From contig JAEZIH010000300.1 in NCBI GenBank assembly GCA_023416055.1, positions 1 through 14,000 of the forward strand: 14,000 bases of DNA, in the 5' to 3' direction. The notes beneath the pieces were generated by a model. The model had not been told where the DNA came from and ran no database searches. It saw nothing but the letters and a program-made list of their open reading frames with translations. A program made the position numbers and the translations under genes. Below, one piece after another: positions 6,647 through 12,972 of this stretch. This DNA comes from Pseudomonadota bacterium (GTDB lineage: Bacteria > Pseudomonadota > Alphaproteobacteria > Caulobacterales > Caulobacteraceae). Numbering within the stretch: the stretch's first letter is position 1; every line of letters starts with the position of its first letter.

Positions 6647-6868
6647 ATGAAGAAGACGCTTGCGGCCGTCACGGCCGGATGTCTGCTGATCGCGGGTCAG
6701 GCCGCGGCGACCACCCAGGCCTCTGCGCGGGTCGGCGACCGGATTGGCGCCCAGTCGGAATCGTCCAGCGAGTTCGCTGGCATTCCGCTGATTGGCCTGC
6801 TCGCCATCGCCGGCGTCATCGCAGCCGCCGTGGTGGTGGTTTCGGACGACGCGTCCGAAAGCGACTGA
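6647..6868 (+). CDS. Small exported protein with C-terminal membrane helix, unknown function
   Basis: A 73-residue hypothetical protein. MKKTLAAVTAGCLLIAGQAAA is a classic Sec signal peptide with likely cleavage near residue 21; the mature part has RVGDRIGAQSESSSEFAG, then a hydrophobic helix at about 46-66 (GIPLIGLLAIAGVIAAAVVVV), and an acidic tail SDDASESD. Short proteins of this layout are common in Caulobacterales and sphingomonads and lack assigned functions. Two ATGs lie six bases apart (6641 and 6647): GGAGA abuts the first and is spaced 6 bases from the second, so 6647 is the better start. A GGAAC-N17-GTT motif lies just upstream and a strong hairpin follows the stop, making a complete monocistronic unit. 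Confidence 0.8.
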   Translation: MKKTLAAVTAGCLLIAGQAAATTQASARVGDRIGAQSESSSEFAGIPLIGLLAIAGVIAAAVVVVSDDASESD

Positions 6869-6904
6869 TCGCGGCCGGGCTGCTCCGGCGCCTGAATGCG
6901 ACGA

Positions 6905-6930
6905 CCCCTGCGGAGTCTCCGCAGGGGTTT
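6905..6930. terminator. Hairpin terminator between convergent genes
   Basis: CCCCTGCGG (6905-6913), loop AGTCT, CCGCAGGGG (6919-6927), then TTT: a perfect 9-bp G/C stem between the stop of the 73-aa gene and the convergent M1 peptidase stop at 6944. It probably serves the plus-strand gene, and possibly both. Confidence 0.75.
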
Positions 6931-6943
6931 CGCCTGTCCGGGC

Positions 6944-8710
6944 TCAGTTGGAACCGGTCGCCGCCTTCCATTCCTCGATGTAGGCCAGGCGCCGCAGCAC
7001 CTTGCCGGCCGGATCGATGAGAACGTGCGCGCCGTCCGCCACGGCGATCCGCCCTCGCCCGCCCGTCATCGGTACGGTCTGCAAGCGGCCGTCGACCTCC
7101 ACCTCGACCGGCATCGGGAAGGCGCCGCCATCGCCGGTCACCCATTCCAGCGCCAGTTCGCCGTTGGCCCGCGTTTGCCGCAGGTCGGGCAAGGGCGCCT
7201 GGTACAGGTAGCCACGGAAGAACCACGTCAGATCCTGGCCGGTCTCCTCGTTGATGATCGCGAGGAATTCGTCGGTTGTGGCGTTGCGCGGCTGGAACTC
7301 GCCCGGCCGCGGCGTAGCCGTGCCGTAGACCAGCCGGGTGACCGAGGTGAAGAAGGCTTCGTCCCCGATCAGCATCCGCAGGCTGTGCGCGATCAGCGAG
7401 CCCTTGTTGTAAATGTCGAGGCCCGGCCCGCGGTCGCTCTGGTAGACCTCGTCCTCTGACTTCTCCTCGCCGGAGACGACGGGGAATTTATTGAGCAGGC
7501 CGCGGCGCTGGCTGAGCAGTTCGGCCTGCATCAGCTGTTCGCCGTGCAGCCAGCGCAGGTAGAGCGGCTGCATGTAGCTGCCCAGCCCCTCGTGCAGCCA
7601 CATGTCATCGGCGTTGCGGTTGGTCATCTGGTTGCCGAACCACTCGTGCGCCAGCTCGTGGTGCAGCAGCCAGTCGTAGCCCTTGCCGTCCAGTTTGTAG
7701 CCGTTGCCGTAGGCGTTGATGGTCTGGTGTTCCATGCCCAGGTGCGGCGTCTCGACGACGCCCATCTTCTCGTCCCCGAAGGGGAAGGGGCCGACCGTGG
7801 ATTCGTAGAAGTCCATCATCGGCGCGAACTGGGCGAACAGGCCCCTCACCTTGTCCGGATGGTCGGTGCGCAGGTGCCAGTACGACATCGGGATCACATT
7901 GCCGAAGCGGCTGTGGTACTCGGCCGTGACCTCCTCATAGGGCCCGATGTTCAAGGCGATGGCGTAGGTGTTGGGATTGGCGGCCGACCAATTCCAGGTG
8001 GTCCAGCCGTCGCCGTGGTCTTCCTTGCCCATGAATCTTCCGTTCGAAGGGGCCGCCAGGTTGGAGGGCACGGTGATGTGCAGGTCGACGCGGCCCGGCT
8101 CCGCGAGCGGGTGGTCGATGCAGGGCCAGAACAGGTCGCAGCCCTCTGGCTGCACCGCTGTGGCGATCCACGGTTCGCCCGAGGGGGCCGTCGCCCAGAC
8201 GAAGCCGCCGTCCCAGGGGGCCATCGGCGCCACGCGCGGCTCGCCGGCGTAGGCGATGCGCAGCCGGGCCGTCTCGCCGGCGGCCAGCGGCTGCTCCAGC
8301 TCGACCGTCATGCGTCCTTCAGGGTTGGACCAGCGCCCCGCGGGAACAGCGACGTCGTTCACCGCCACTTCCGACACCGTCAGCAGGGTGTCCAGTTCGA
8401 CCACCAGCCGCTGCAGCGGCGCCGTGGCGGTGAAGTCCAGCACCGCCACGGCGTCGATCGCCTTCTGGTCGGGGATGACCTTGATGCTCAGGTCGGCCTT
8501 GTCGAAGCGCATGGCCAGCTGCTCGGGCGCGCGCGGCTGATCGGTGCCGAGGGTGAAGGCGGTGGACTCCCGCGCCGGCGTCTGCGCCGCCTGTGTCCCG
8601 GGCTGGGGTGCGGGGCCGGGATCCGCGGCGGTGGCGCCGGCGGTCGCGCAGGCGGCGAGCATCAGGACGGAGGCGGCGGCGGCCGCGCTTCGGCGGATGG
8701 CTACGGACAT
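6944..8710 (-). CDS. M1-family zinc aminopeptidase lipoprotein
   Basis: A 588-residue gluzincin metallopeptidase of family M1. The N-terminus has a lipoprotein signal with lipobox LAAC (Cys21), followed by a Pro/Ala/Gln linker, so it is probably an envelope lipoprotein. An N-terminal beta domain (about 60-265) is followed by the catalytic domain: GMEHQ (325-329) replaces the usual GxMEN exopeptidase motif, HELAH (351-355) is the HExxH zinc site, E374 in WLHEG is the third ligand, and Y434 in YNKGSLIAH is the transition-state tyrosine. The C-terminal ERAP-like helical domain is absent, as in shorter bacterial M1 proteins. The frame opens at 8773, but the signal peptide and GGGGAG Shine-Dalgarno fix the start at 8710. 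It probably trims exported or external peptides. Confidence 0.95.
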   Translation of the reverse strand: MSVAIRRSAAAAASVLMLAACATAGATAADPGPAPQPGTQAAQTPARESTAFTLGTDQPRAPEQLAMRFDKADLSIKVIPDQKAIDAVAVLDFTATAPLQRLVVELDTLLTVSEVAVNDVAVPAGRWSNPEGRMTVELEQPLAAGETARLRIAYAGEPRVAPMAPWDGGFVWATAPSGEPWIATAVQPEGCDLFWPCIDHPLAEPGRVDLHITVPSNLAAPSNGRFMGKEDHGDGWTTWNWSAANPNTYAIALNIGPYEEVTAEYHSRFGNVIPMSYWHLRTDHPDKVRGLFAQFAPMMDFYESTVGPFPFGDEKMGVVETPHLGMEHQTINAYGNGYKLDGKGYDWLLHHELAHEWFGNQMTNRNADDMWLHEGLGSYMQPLYLRWLHGEQLMQAELLSQRRGLLNKFPVVSGEEKSEDEVYQSDRGPGLDIYNKGSLIAHSLRMLIGDEAFFTSVTRLVYGTATPRPGEFQPRNATTDEFLAIINEETGQDLTWFFRGYLYQAPLPDLRQTRANGELALEWVTGDGGAFPMPVEVEVDGRLQTVPMTGGRGRIAVADGAHVLIDPAGKVLRRLAYIEEWKAATGSN

Positions 8711-8723
8711 GAAAGGCTCCCCG
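8708..8723 (-). promoter_or_regulatory. Ribosome-binding leader shared with the serine hydrolase gene
   Basis: Minus-strand CGGGGAGCCTTTCATG, identical base for base to 3317-3332. It decides the start at 8710 over the upstream in-frame codon. A TTGCGC-N16-TAGGCT pair (8737-8764) further upstream is a possible promoter. Confidence 0.7.
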
Positions 8724-8776
8724 TTACGAACGGTCGAGCCTAGTCGGCGCGGCGGCGGGCGCAAGCCGCGCAAACG

Positions 8777-8802
8777 AAAAGGGCCGGCGTCTCCGCCGGC
8801 CC
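8777..8802 (-). terminator. Intrinsic terminator of rpmB
   Basis: On the minus strand GGGCCGGCG (8794-8802), loop GAGA (8790-8793), CGCCGGCCC (8781-8789) and then TTTTCGTTT: a 9-bp G/C stem and U-rich tail 27 bases after the rpmB stop. It separates rpmB from the M1 peptidase gene. Confidence 0.85.
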
Positions 8803-8828
8803 CTGTCGGGACTTCGATGTCGCTGCGA

Positions 8829-9125
8829 TCAGGCGGCGGCCTGTTCGGCCAGCTTGGCCTTGACCTGGCGCTTGATGCGCTGGGCGGTCGGCGACAGCTG
8901 CTCGTCGCGGGCCTTGACGATGAAGGCGTCCAGGCCGCCCTTGTAGTCGAGGGTGCGCAGGGCGGCGTTGGAGATGCGCAGGCTGAAGGTCTGGCCCAGC
9001 GCTTCCGAGGCGACCTTGACCGTCTTCAGCGACGGCAGGAAGCGGCGCTTGGTCTTGATGTTCGAGTGGCTCACGCTGTGGCCGACCATCGGGCCGATAC
9101 CGGTGAGTTCGCAACGACGCGACAT
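8829..9125 (-). CDS. rpmB: 50S ribosomal protein L28
   Basis: A 98-residue large-subunit ribosomal protein bL28. It starts [20 protein letters not shown], with the conserved [13 protein letters not shown] (21-33) and the [10 protein letters not shown] (51-60) segment, all diagnostic of bL28. The alphaproteobacterial form is longer than the roughly 78-residue E. coli protein because of a basic C-terminal helix ([18 protein letters not shown]), consistent with this length. The ATG at 9125 has AAGGA at 7-base spacing. It is monocistronic, with its own TTGACG/TATACG promoter and a U-tailed terminator; it is not next to rpmG here. Confidence 0.98.
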   Translation of the reverse strand: MSRRCELTGIGPMVGHSVSHSNIKTKRRFLPSLKTVKVASEALGQTFSLRISNAALRTLDYKGGLDAFIVKARDEQLSPTAQRIKRQVKAKLAEQAAA

Positions 9126-9177
9126 CTGACTATCCTTCGGAGCCGTCCACGCTCGAAGCGGACGCATGAAACAGGTG

Positions 9178-9200
9178 CGCGCGGGAGGTCATCCCGCGCG
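9178..9200 (-). other. Hairpin at the 5' end of the rpmB leader
   Basis: A perfect 9-bp inverted repeat, minus-strand CGCGCGGGA (9192-9200) and TCCCGCGCG (9178-9186), with a five-base loop. It begins within a few bases of the predicted transcription start. No U-run follows, so it is not a terminator; a stability or autoregulatory role is inferred. Confidence 0.5.
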
Positions 9201-9209
9201 AGAGGGGGG

Positions 9210-9239
9210 CGTATAGAGGAGGAGTCCCCGCCGCGTCAA
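9210..9239 (-). promoter_or_regulatory. rpmB promoter (housekeeping sigma)
   Basis: Minus-strand TTGACG (9234-9239), 18-bp spacer, TATACG (9210-9215); the predicted start is near 9203, giving a leader of about 78 bases to the rpmB ATG. It is the best housekeeping-type promoter in the window. Confidence 0.7.
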
Positions 9240-9334
9240 GGCTCGGGACACGCAACGGAGCCGTTCAGCCGCCGTTCAATTGCCGTTCTCTATCACCACT
9301 TGTCATGAGACCGATGTCCAGAACCGGAACCGCC

Positions 9335-9808
9335 ATGAAGACGCCCGCCCTTGTTCGTGTCGCCGCCCTCGCCGCGCCTGTCGTCGCAGGGGGACTGTTG
9401 CTGGCCGCGCCGGTGGCCCCGCAGGCCGCGATGACGCCGCAGGCGAGCGCCGACACCGTCCTGCCCGGCTACTGGGAGTACACCACCAGCGCGGTGGGCG
9501 TTCGTGACACCGAGACCAAATGCGTCCGGGCCAGCGAGATCAACCGCTTCTTCGGCGGCCTGTCGACCCGCCGGTGGCGCTGCACCTATCCGGTGCGCCA
9601 GGTGGGCGCCGGCAACGCCCGCTTCGAGGGAACCTGCACCGACCACAAGAACCGGCGCGTGAACGTGCGGCTGAACGGCACCTACACCCAGGAAAGCTTC
9701 AGCTTCCGGGGCGGGGCGCAGCTGGCGCGCGGCACGCCCTACCTGCCGGCCTCGATCACGGCGCGGCGGGTCAGCGCCCAGTGCCCGGCCAACGCCGAAT
9801 ATTTCTGA
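9335..9808 (+). CDS. Exported DUF3617-like protein
   Basis: A 157-residue secreted protein resembling DUF3617. Residues 1-32 form a signal peptide (MKTPALVRVAALAAPVVAGG, then LLLAAPVAPQA). The mature part opens with PGYWEYTTSAVG, the PGxWE entry motif of DUF3617, and has four cysteines (63, 83, 101, 150) probably paired in the periplasm, with a C-terminal ITARRVSAQCP resembling the family's terminal R-R-x-x-x-C. Function is unknown across the family. In-frame ATGs at 9305 and 9314 are alternatives; none has a good Shine-Dalgarno, and 9335 is chosen because the signal peptide then begins MK. It is divergent from rpmB and convergent, with only 3 bp between stops, with the next gene. Confidence 0.75.
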   Translation: MKTPALVRVAALAAPVVAGGLLLAAPVAPQAAMTPQASADTVLPGYWEYTTSAVGVRDTETKCVRASEINRFFGGLSTRRWRCTYPVRQVGAGNARFEGTCTDHKNRRVNVRLNGTYTQESFSFRGGAQLARGTPYLPASITARRVSAQCPANAEYF

Positions 9809-9811
9809 CGT

Positions 9812-10177
9812 CTAGAGCGGCTTGACGGCGGCCACGACGAAGGTGCGCTGGTCGCCGCCGGCCAGGGTGACGCTGACGTATTCGCCGGGGACGAAGCGCT
9901 CCTCGCCGAAGCGGAAGCCGACCGCATCGTCGGCTTCGCCGGGGTCCAGGTCGATGATCCAGCGACGGTTCTCGTGGCGCAGCCGGCCCTTGGCCTCGGT
10001 GTGGCCGTCGTTGAAGCGACGGGCGTAGGCGCGCTCGGGCTCGGCCCGCCAGCCGGCGACGTCCAGCCGCCCTTCCCCGTCCAGCGGCGCGACGATGTCG
10101 TAGCCCTCGCCTGGGTCTCCGGCGGGGGCGTCCGGCCCGCGCGCCGCCTCGAGTCGGATGTGGTAGAAGTCTGCCAT
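9812..10177 (-). CDS. Conserved-looking cytoplasmic protein, unknown function
   Basis: A 121-residue protein I do not recognise. It has no signal peptide or membrane segment and is rich in acidic residues balanced by arginines. The sequence is beta-rich in appearance: MADFYHIRLE, then YDIVAPLDGEGRLDVAGW, WIIDLDPGEADDAVGFRFGE, and a final FVPGEYVSVTLAGGDQRTFV that reads like one beta-barrel or beta-sandwich domain. GGAGAGG about 8 bases before the ATG at 10177 supports this start over the longer frame that begins at 10390 inside the opposing cytochrome gene. It is divergent from the cytochrome (82-bp gap). The Shine-Dalgarno, codon pattern and sensible composition support a real gene; no function is assigned. 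Confidence 0.8.
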   Translation of the reverse strand: MADFYHIRLEAARGPDAPAGDPGEGYDIVAPLDGEGRLDVAGWRAEPERAYARRFNDGHTEAKGRLRHENRRWIIDLDPGEADDAVGFRFGEERFVPGEYVSVTLAGGDQRTFVVAAVKPL

Positions 10178-10259
10178 TGACGCGTCCTCTCCGGTTCTTC
10201 CGCATTGAGGGTCGGGGGCGCGCCGGCGGCAACTCGGGGATTTCCCGGAGGAGGAGGGT

Positions 10260-10637
10260 ATGAGGATGATAATGGCGCTCGCGGCCGTCGGCCTGACCGG
10301 GCTTGCGGCCTGTGCAGCGGGAGCGGACGGCCCGCCCCCGGCGCCCTTCGACCCCGCGCCGTCTGGCTCGATGGCCGCCGGCGGCGTCATCGTCCGTCAG
10401 AAGTGCGCCGGCTGCCATGCCGTGGAACTGACCGGCGACAGTCCGATGCGGGCGGCGCCGCCGTTCCGCACCCTGGGACGCACCTATCCGGTCCGGGATC
10501 TGCAGGAAGCGCTGGCGGAAGGACTGGTCACGGCTCATCCGGCCATGCCGGCGATCGAGCTCGAGGCCGAGGAGGTGGCGCACGTCATCGCCTGGCTCGA
10601 ATCCGTCTCCGGGACAGGCGGCGGCGGCCCGAACTGA
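10260..10637 (+). CDS. Lipoprotein c-type cytochrome (class I-like)
   Basis: A 125-residue single-haem cytochrome c. The signal peptide ends in a lipobox LAAC (Cys18), so it should be a membrane-tethered periplasmic lipoprotein. A Pro-rich linker (23-38) is followed by the haem-binding CAGCH at 49-53, with H53 as proximal ligand and M96 in AHPAMP as the likely distal ligand, and a C-terminal helix EEVAHVIAWLESV (104-116). It is probably a small electron carrier; its partner is not encoded nearby. The start is strongly set by GGAGGAGGAGGG just upstream; ATGs at codons 3 and 5 are less well placed. It is followed by a bidirectional terminator. Confidence 0.92.
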   Translation: MRMIMALAAVGLTGLAACAAGADGPPPAPFDPAPSGSMAAGGVIVRQKCAGCHAVELTGDSPMRAAPPFRTLGRTYPVRDLQEALAEGLVTAHPAMPAIELEAEEVAHVIAWLESVSGTGGGGPN

Positions 10638-10665
10638 AAAGGCCCGGGATCGCTCCCGGGCCTTT
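10638..10665. terminator. Bidirectional terminator between cytochrome and carD
   Basis: AAAGGCCCGGGA (10638-10649), loop TCGC, TCCCGGGCCTTT (10654-10665): a perfect 12-bp stem with A/U ends in both directions, placed between two convergent genes. Confidence 0.88.
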
Positions 10666-10688
10666 CCTCATTCGGCGATGCGCCCCGA

Positions 10689-11237
10689 TCAGGCGGCTTC
10701 GGCCTCTTCCGCCTCGGCGGCCGCGACCACCGCCTTCTTCGCGCTCAACGACTTCCCGAGCAGCTCGACGGCGGCGTCCTTGTCGATGCGGTTGGCCGCG
10801 GCGACTTCGCGGGCCATCCGGTCGAGGGCGGATTCATACAGCTGGCGCTCCGAATAGGACTGCTCCGGCTGGCTGTCGGCGCGGTGCAGGTCGCGGACCA
10901 CTTCGGCGATCGAGATCAGGTCGCCCGAGTTGATCTTGGCTTCGTACTCCTGGGCCCGGCGCGACCACATGGTGCGCTTGATGCGGGCGCGGCCCTTCAG
11001 GGTGGTCAGGGCCTTGGAGACGACGTCGTCGGCGGCCAGCGAACGCAGGCCGGCGGTCTTGGCTTTCTTGGTCGGCACCCGCAGGGTCATCTTCTCGTGG
11101 TCGAAGGTCACGACATAGACCTCCAGAGACATGCCCGCGACTTCCTGGGTCTCGATGGCCGCCACCTTGCCGACGCCGTGCGCCGGATAGACGACCGCGT
11201 CGCCAACCTTGAACTCCAGACCAGTCTTGTTCGTCAT
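10689..11237 (-). CDS. carD: CarD/CdnL-family RNA polymerase-binding regulator
   Basis: A 182-residue CarD_CdnL_TRCF-domain protein (called CdnL in Caulobacter), which binds the RNA polymerase beta subunit and stabilises open complexes, notably at rRNA and other growth-related promoters. The N-terminal Tudor-like RNAP-interaction domain (about 6-62) begins FKVGDAVVYPAHGVGKV; the helical DNA-binding domain contains W91 in MWSRRAQEYE, equivalent to the tryptophan that wedges at the upstream edge of the -10 element, and the IAEVVRDLHR helix (110-119). The tail is Ala/Glu-rich and ends in Ala-Ala, the type of C-terminus ClpXP can recognise. AAAGGA at about 7 bases sets the start at 11237; the longer frame to 11327 lies in non-conserved leader. 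It has a terminator shared with the cytochrome. Confidence 0.96.
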   Translation of the reverse strand: MTNKTGLEFKVGDAVVYPAHGVGKVAAIETQEVAGMSLEVYVVTFDHEKMTLRVPTKKAKTAGLRSLAADDVVSKALTTLKGRARIKRTMWSRRAQEYEAKINSGDLISIAEVVRDLHRADSQPEQSYSERQLYESALDRMAREVAAANRIDKDAAVELLGKSLSAKKAVVAAAEAEEAEAA

Positions 11238-11449
11238 GTCATTCCTTTCCCGGCCCAGGGCGGCGGGTGAGACGCAAACGCAATCGACGACGAGGGCTCG
11301 ACCCGCGGCAGGACCGCCGGCGCGCACTGTCAGTCGTCAAAGCGGAAACGGATCACCGAACCTCTGGCCGATCCCGCCTGCGTGGACGGGATTCTGTCGC
11401 AAACGCGGGCGGCGCGAGGATTTCGCAGACCGCCCGACCCAATGACAGT

Positions 11450-11477
11450 AACCTATCACAAATCTGCGGAATTTCAA
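11450..11477 (-). promoter_or_regulatory. Candidate carD promoter
   Basis: Minus-strand TTGAAA (11472-11477), 16-bp spacer, TAGGTT (11450-11455), inside the AT-rich island. The -10 matches only half the consensus; it would give a leader of about 205 bases. Confidence 0.3.
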
Positions 11478-11513
11478 AACGTCCACAGCGTCAGCATACA
11501 GCAGGCTGTAAAC

Positions 11514-11536
11514 GCCGGCCCCGCAACGGGGCCGGC
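11514..11536 (-). terminator. Probable terminator of fdxA
   Basis: A perfect 10-bp stem GCCGGCCCCG (11514-11523) / CGGGGCCGGC (11527-11536) with a 3-base loop, 14 bases after the fdxA stop. On the minus strand it is followed by GTTTACAG, a short U-run, so termination may be partial. Confidence 0.65.
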
Positions 11537-11549
11537 CCAGGGTCGCTTC

Positions 11550-11891
11550 TCAGGACCCCTTGCCCGGCTTGGGCGAGAAATACTTCTCGAACTTGCCGGT
11601 CTCGCGCTCAAACTGCTCGGCGTCCGCCGGCGGCGTGCCCTTGACGGTGATGTTGGGCCAGACCTTGGCGTATTCGGCGTTGACCATCAGCCACTTGCCG
11701 TCGGGCTCGTCCTCGGTGTCCGGCTTGATGGCGTCGACGGGGCACTCCGGCTCGCAGACGCCGCAGTCGATGCACTCGTCCGGGGCGATGACGAGGAAGT
11801 TCTCGCCCTCATAGAAGCAGTCGACGGGACAGACCTCGACGCAGTCCATGAACTTACATTTCACGCAGGCGTCGGTGACGATGTAGGTCAT
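11550..11891 (-). CDS. fdxA: 7Fe-8S ferredoxin FdxA
   Basis: A 113-residue soluble ferredoxin with one [3Fe-4S] and one [4Fe-4S] cluster, a low-potential electron carrier of the Azotobacter FdI type. The cysteine pattern is C9-x2-C12-x4-C17-x3-C21-P...C25 and C40-x2-C43-x2-C46-x3-C50-P. By analogy with FdI, C9, C17 and C50 hold the 3Fe cluster and C21, C40, C43 and C46 the 4Fe cluster. The C-terminal extension after residue 57 ([17 protein letters not shown]) is characteristic of this form. The Shine-Dalgarno is weak. It lies between carD and the S4/helicase pair, an arrangement I recall as recurrent in alphaproteobacteria; the electron-transfer partner is unknown. Confidence 0.97.
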   Translation of the reverse strand: MTYIVTDACVKCKFMDCVEVCPVDCFYEGENFLVIAPDECIDCGVCEPECPVDAIKPDTEDEPDGKWLMVNAEYAKVWPNITVKGTPPADAEQFERETGKFEKYFSPKPGKGS

Positions 11892-11990
11892 GGGGCGGGG
11901 TTCAGTCGCGCAGGTTGTGAGCTCGGGGTGCGCAGATGACCCCGGCGGCGGCGGCTGTCAACACAGTGGGCCGACGTGACGCATCGCGAC

Positions 11991-12018
11991 TTGCGCGCCC
12001 GTCCGCTTCCTCTATCTG
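11991..12018 (+). promoter_or_regulatory. Candidate promoter of the yceI-like gene
   Basis: TTGCGC (11991-11996) with CCTCTATC/TATCTG (12009-12018) resembles the loose Caulobacter housekeeping form TTGACGS-N10/14-GCTANAWC at 11-bp spacing. Matches are partial. It overlaps the dyad operator candidate. Confidence 0.35.
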
Positions 12019-12038
12019 TAGCCATATCGATTACAGAT
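12014..12038 (+). promoter_or_regulatory. 25-bp dyad, operator candidate before the yceI-like gene
   Basis: ATCTGTA (12014-12020), 11-base spacer, TACAGAT (12032-12038): a perfect 7-bp inverted repeat in an AT-rich patch, overlapping the likely -10 and start site and ending 27 bases before the ATG. The symmetry and spacing fit a dimeric helix-turn-helix repressor; the regulator is not identified. An RNA hairpin in the leader is the alternative. Confidence 0.5.
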
Positions 12039-12065
12039 GCCCCTTGTTTCAACCGGAGGAACTTC

Positions 12066-12689
12066 ATGCGTTTCATCTCCCGCACTGTCGCCGTTGCGGC
12101 GGCGTCCCTGAGCCTTGTCGCCGGCGGCGCCGTGTTCGCCCAGGCCGCCCTGACCCGGACGCCGGCTGAGGTCCAGGCCGGCGCCTACGACCTCGATTCC
12201 GCGCATGGCAAGATCACCTGGTCCGTCGATCACATGGGCTTCTCGACCTACAAGGGGCAGTTCGTGAACGTCGACGCCGACCTGGTGCTGAATCCGGCCA
12301 ACCCCTCGGCCTCGACCTTGACCGCGACCATTCCGCTGACGGATGTCGATTCCAACTCGGACGGCCTCGACGGCCACCTGCAGACCGCCGACTTCTTCGA
12401 CACCGCCAACCATCCGGTCGCCACCTATGTGTCGCGGTCGGTGACGGTGAACCCGGATGACGCCACTCGCGCCACCGTCGTCGGCGACCTGACCCTCCGG
12501 GGCGTGACCCGGCCGGTCACCATGGAGGTCAAGTTCAACCAGGCCGGCCCGTCCATGGGCGGCGTCTACCGCGCCGGCTTCGACGGCCGGGCGACCATCC
12601 GCCGGTCGGAGTTCGGCATCACCTACGGCCTGCCCCTGCTGGGCGATGAGGTCGACCTGCACATCGAGGGCGAGTTCACCCGTCCGTAG
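12066..12689 (+). CDS. YceI-family periplasmic lipocalin-like protein
   Basis: A 207-residue exported protein of the YceI family, a lipocalin-like beta-barrel that binds isoprenoid (polyprenyl) lipids in characterised members. A Sec signal peptide covers residues 1-28 with an AQA-type cleavage region (VFAQAA). The mature part has the family landmarks YDLDSAHGKITWSVDHMGFS (41-60), DGLDGHLQTADFFDTANHP (99-117), GDLTLRGVTRPVTMEVKF (140-157) and a final RSEFGITYGLPLLGDEVDLHI (180-200). GGAGGA sits just before the ATG. It is transcribed against the surrounding fdxA, S4 and helicase genes, and its last 14 bases overlap the 3' end of the S4 gene. A dyad operator candidate in its promoter suggests individual regulation. 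Confidence 0.95.
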   Translation: MRFISRTVAVAAASLSLVAGGAVFAQAALTRTPAEVQAGAYDLDSAHGKITWSVDHMGFSTYKGQFVNVDADLVLNPANPSASTLTATIPLTDVDSNSDGLDGHLQTADFFDTANHPVATYVSRSVTVNPDDATRATVVGDLTLRGVTRPVTMEVKFNQAGPSMGGVYRAGFDGRATIRRSEFGITYGLPLLGDEVDLHIEGEFTRP

Positions 12690-12972
12690 GCGGGTCGCCG
12701 GCGAGTGAGACGTAGAGCGCGCGGGCCTCGGCTGGGGGCCCGCGCCGTTCGCCCATGGCCGCGACCGTCAGCTCGATCAGCCGGCCGCCCTGGGCGAACA
12801 CCAGGGCGTCGCCGACGTGGACTGAGCGGCTGGGCTTGTCGAGACGGGTCTGGACGCCGTTGTGGGTCAGGCGCACGGCTCCGCGCTCGACCATGGCCGC
12901 GGCCAGCGACCGGGTCTTTGCAAAGCGGGCGCGCCACAGCCACACGTCGATACGGCAACTGGTCTCGCTCAC
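12676..12972 (-). CDS. S4-domain RNA-binding protein (HslR/Hsp15-like)
   Basis: A 98-residue protein with a single S4 RNA-binding domain. RIDVWLWRARFAKTRSLAAAMVERGAVRLTHNG (7-39) is the canonical S4 start, followed by a short beta-hairpin (VHVGDALVFA, 51-60). It is related to Hsp15 (HslR), which binds stalled 50S subunits carrying peptidyl-tRNA, but the C-terminal tail is shorter, so the exact role is inferred. The start codon is GTG, overlapping the helicase TGA (GTGA), which implies translational coupling. Its own stop lies 14 bases inside the opposing yceI-like gene. Confidence 0.93.
   Translation of the reverse strand: MSETSCRIDVWLWRARFAKTRSLAAAMVERGAVRLTHNGVQTRLDKPSRSVHVGDALVFAQGGRLIELTVAAMGERRGPPAEARALYVSLAGDPPTDG

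Larger units (their letters stand above)
11238..11549. other. 312-bp intergenic region between carD and fdxA
   Basis: No gene is seen. It holds the fdxA hairpin (11514-11536) and an AT-rich island at 11441-11500 (35 of 60 bases A or T against a very GC-rich background), which likely carries the carD promoter; the rest is a GC-rich leader of about 200 bases with no obvious riboswitch. A TTGACG on the minus strand at 11335-11340 has no matching -10. Confidence 0.6.

Noticed and set aside
8340..8360. GGAAC...GTT pair resembling an EcfG promoter
   Set aside because: Spacing is too short and it lies deep inside the M1 peptidase coding region.
7544..8743. 399-codon plus-strand frame opposite the M1 peptidase
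   Set aside because: His/Gln/Val/Arg-rich mirror of the peptidase reading frame; no motif or start signal.
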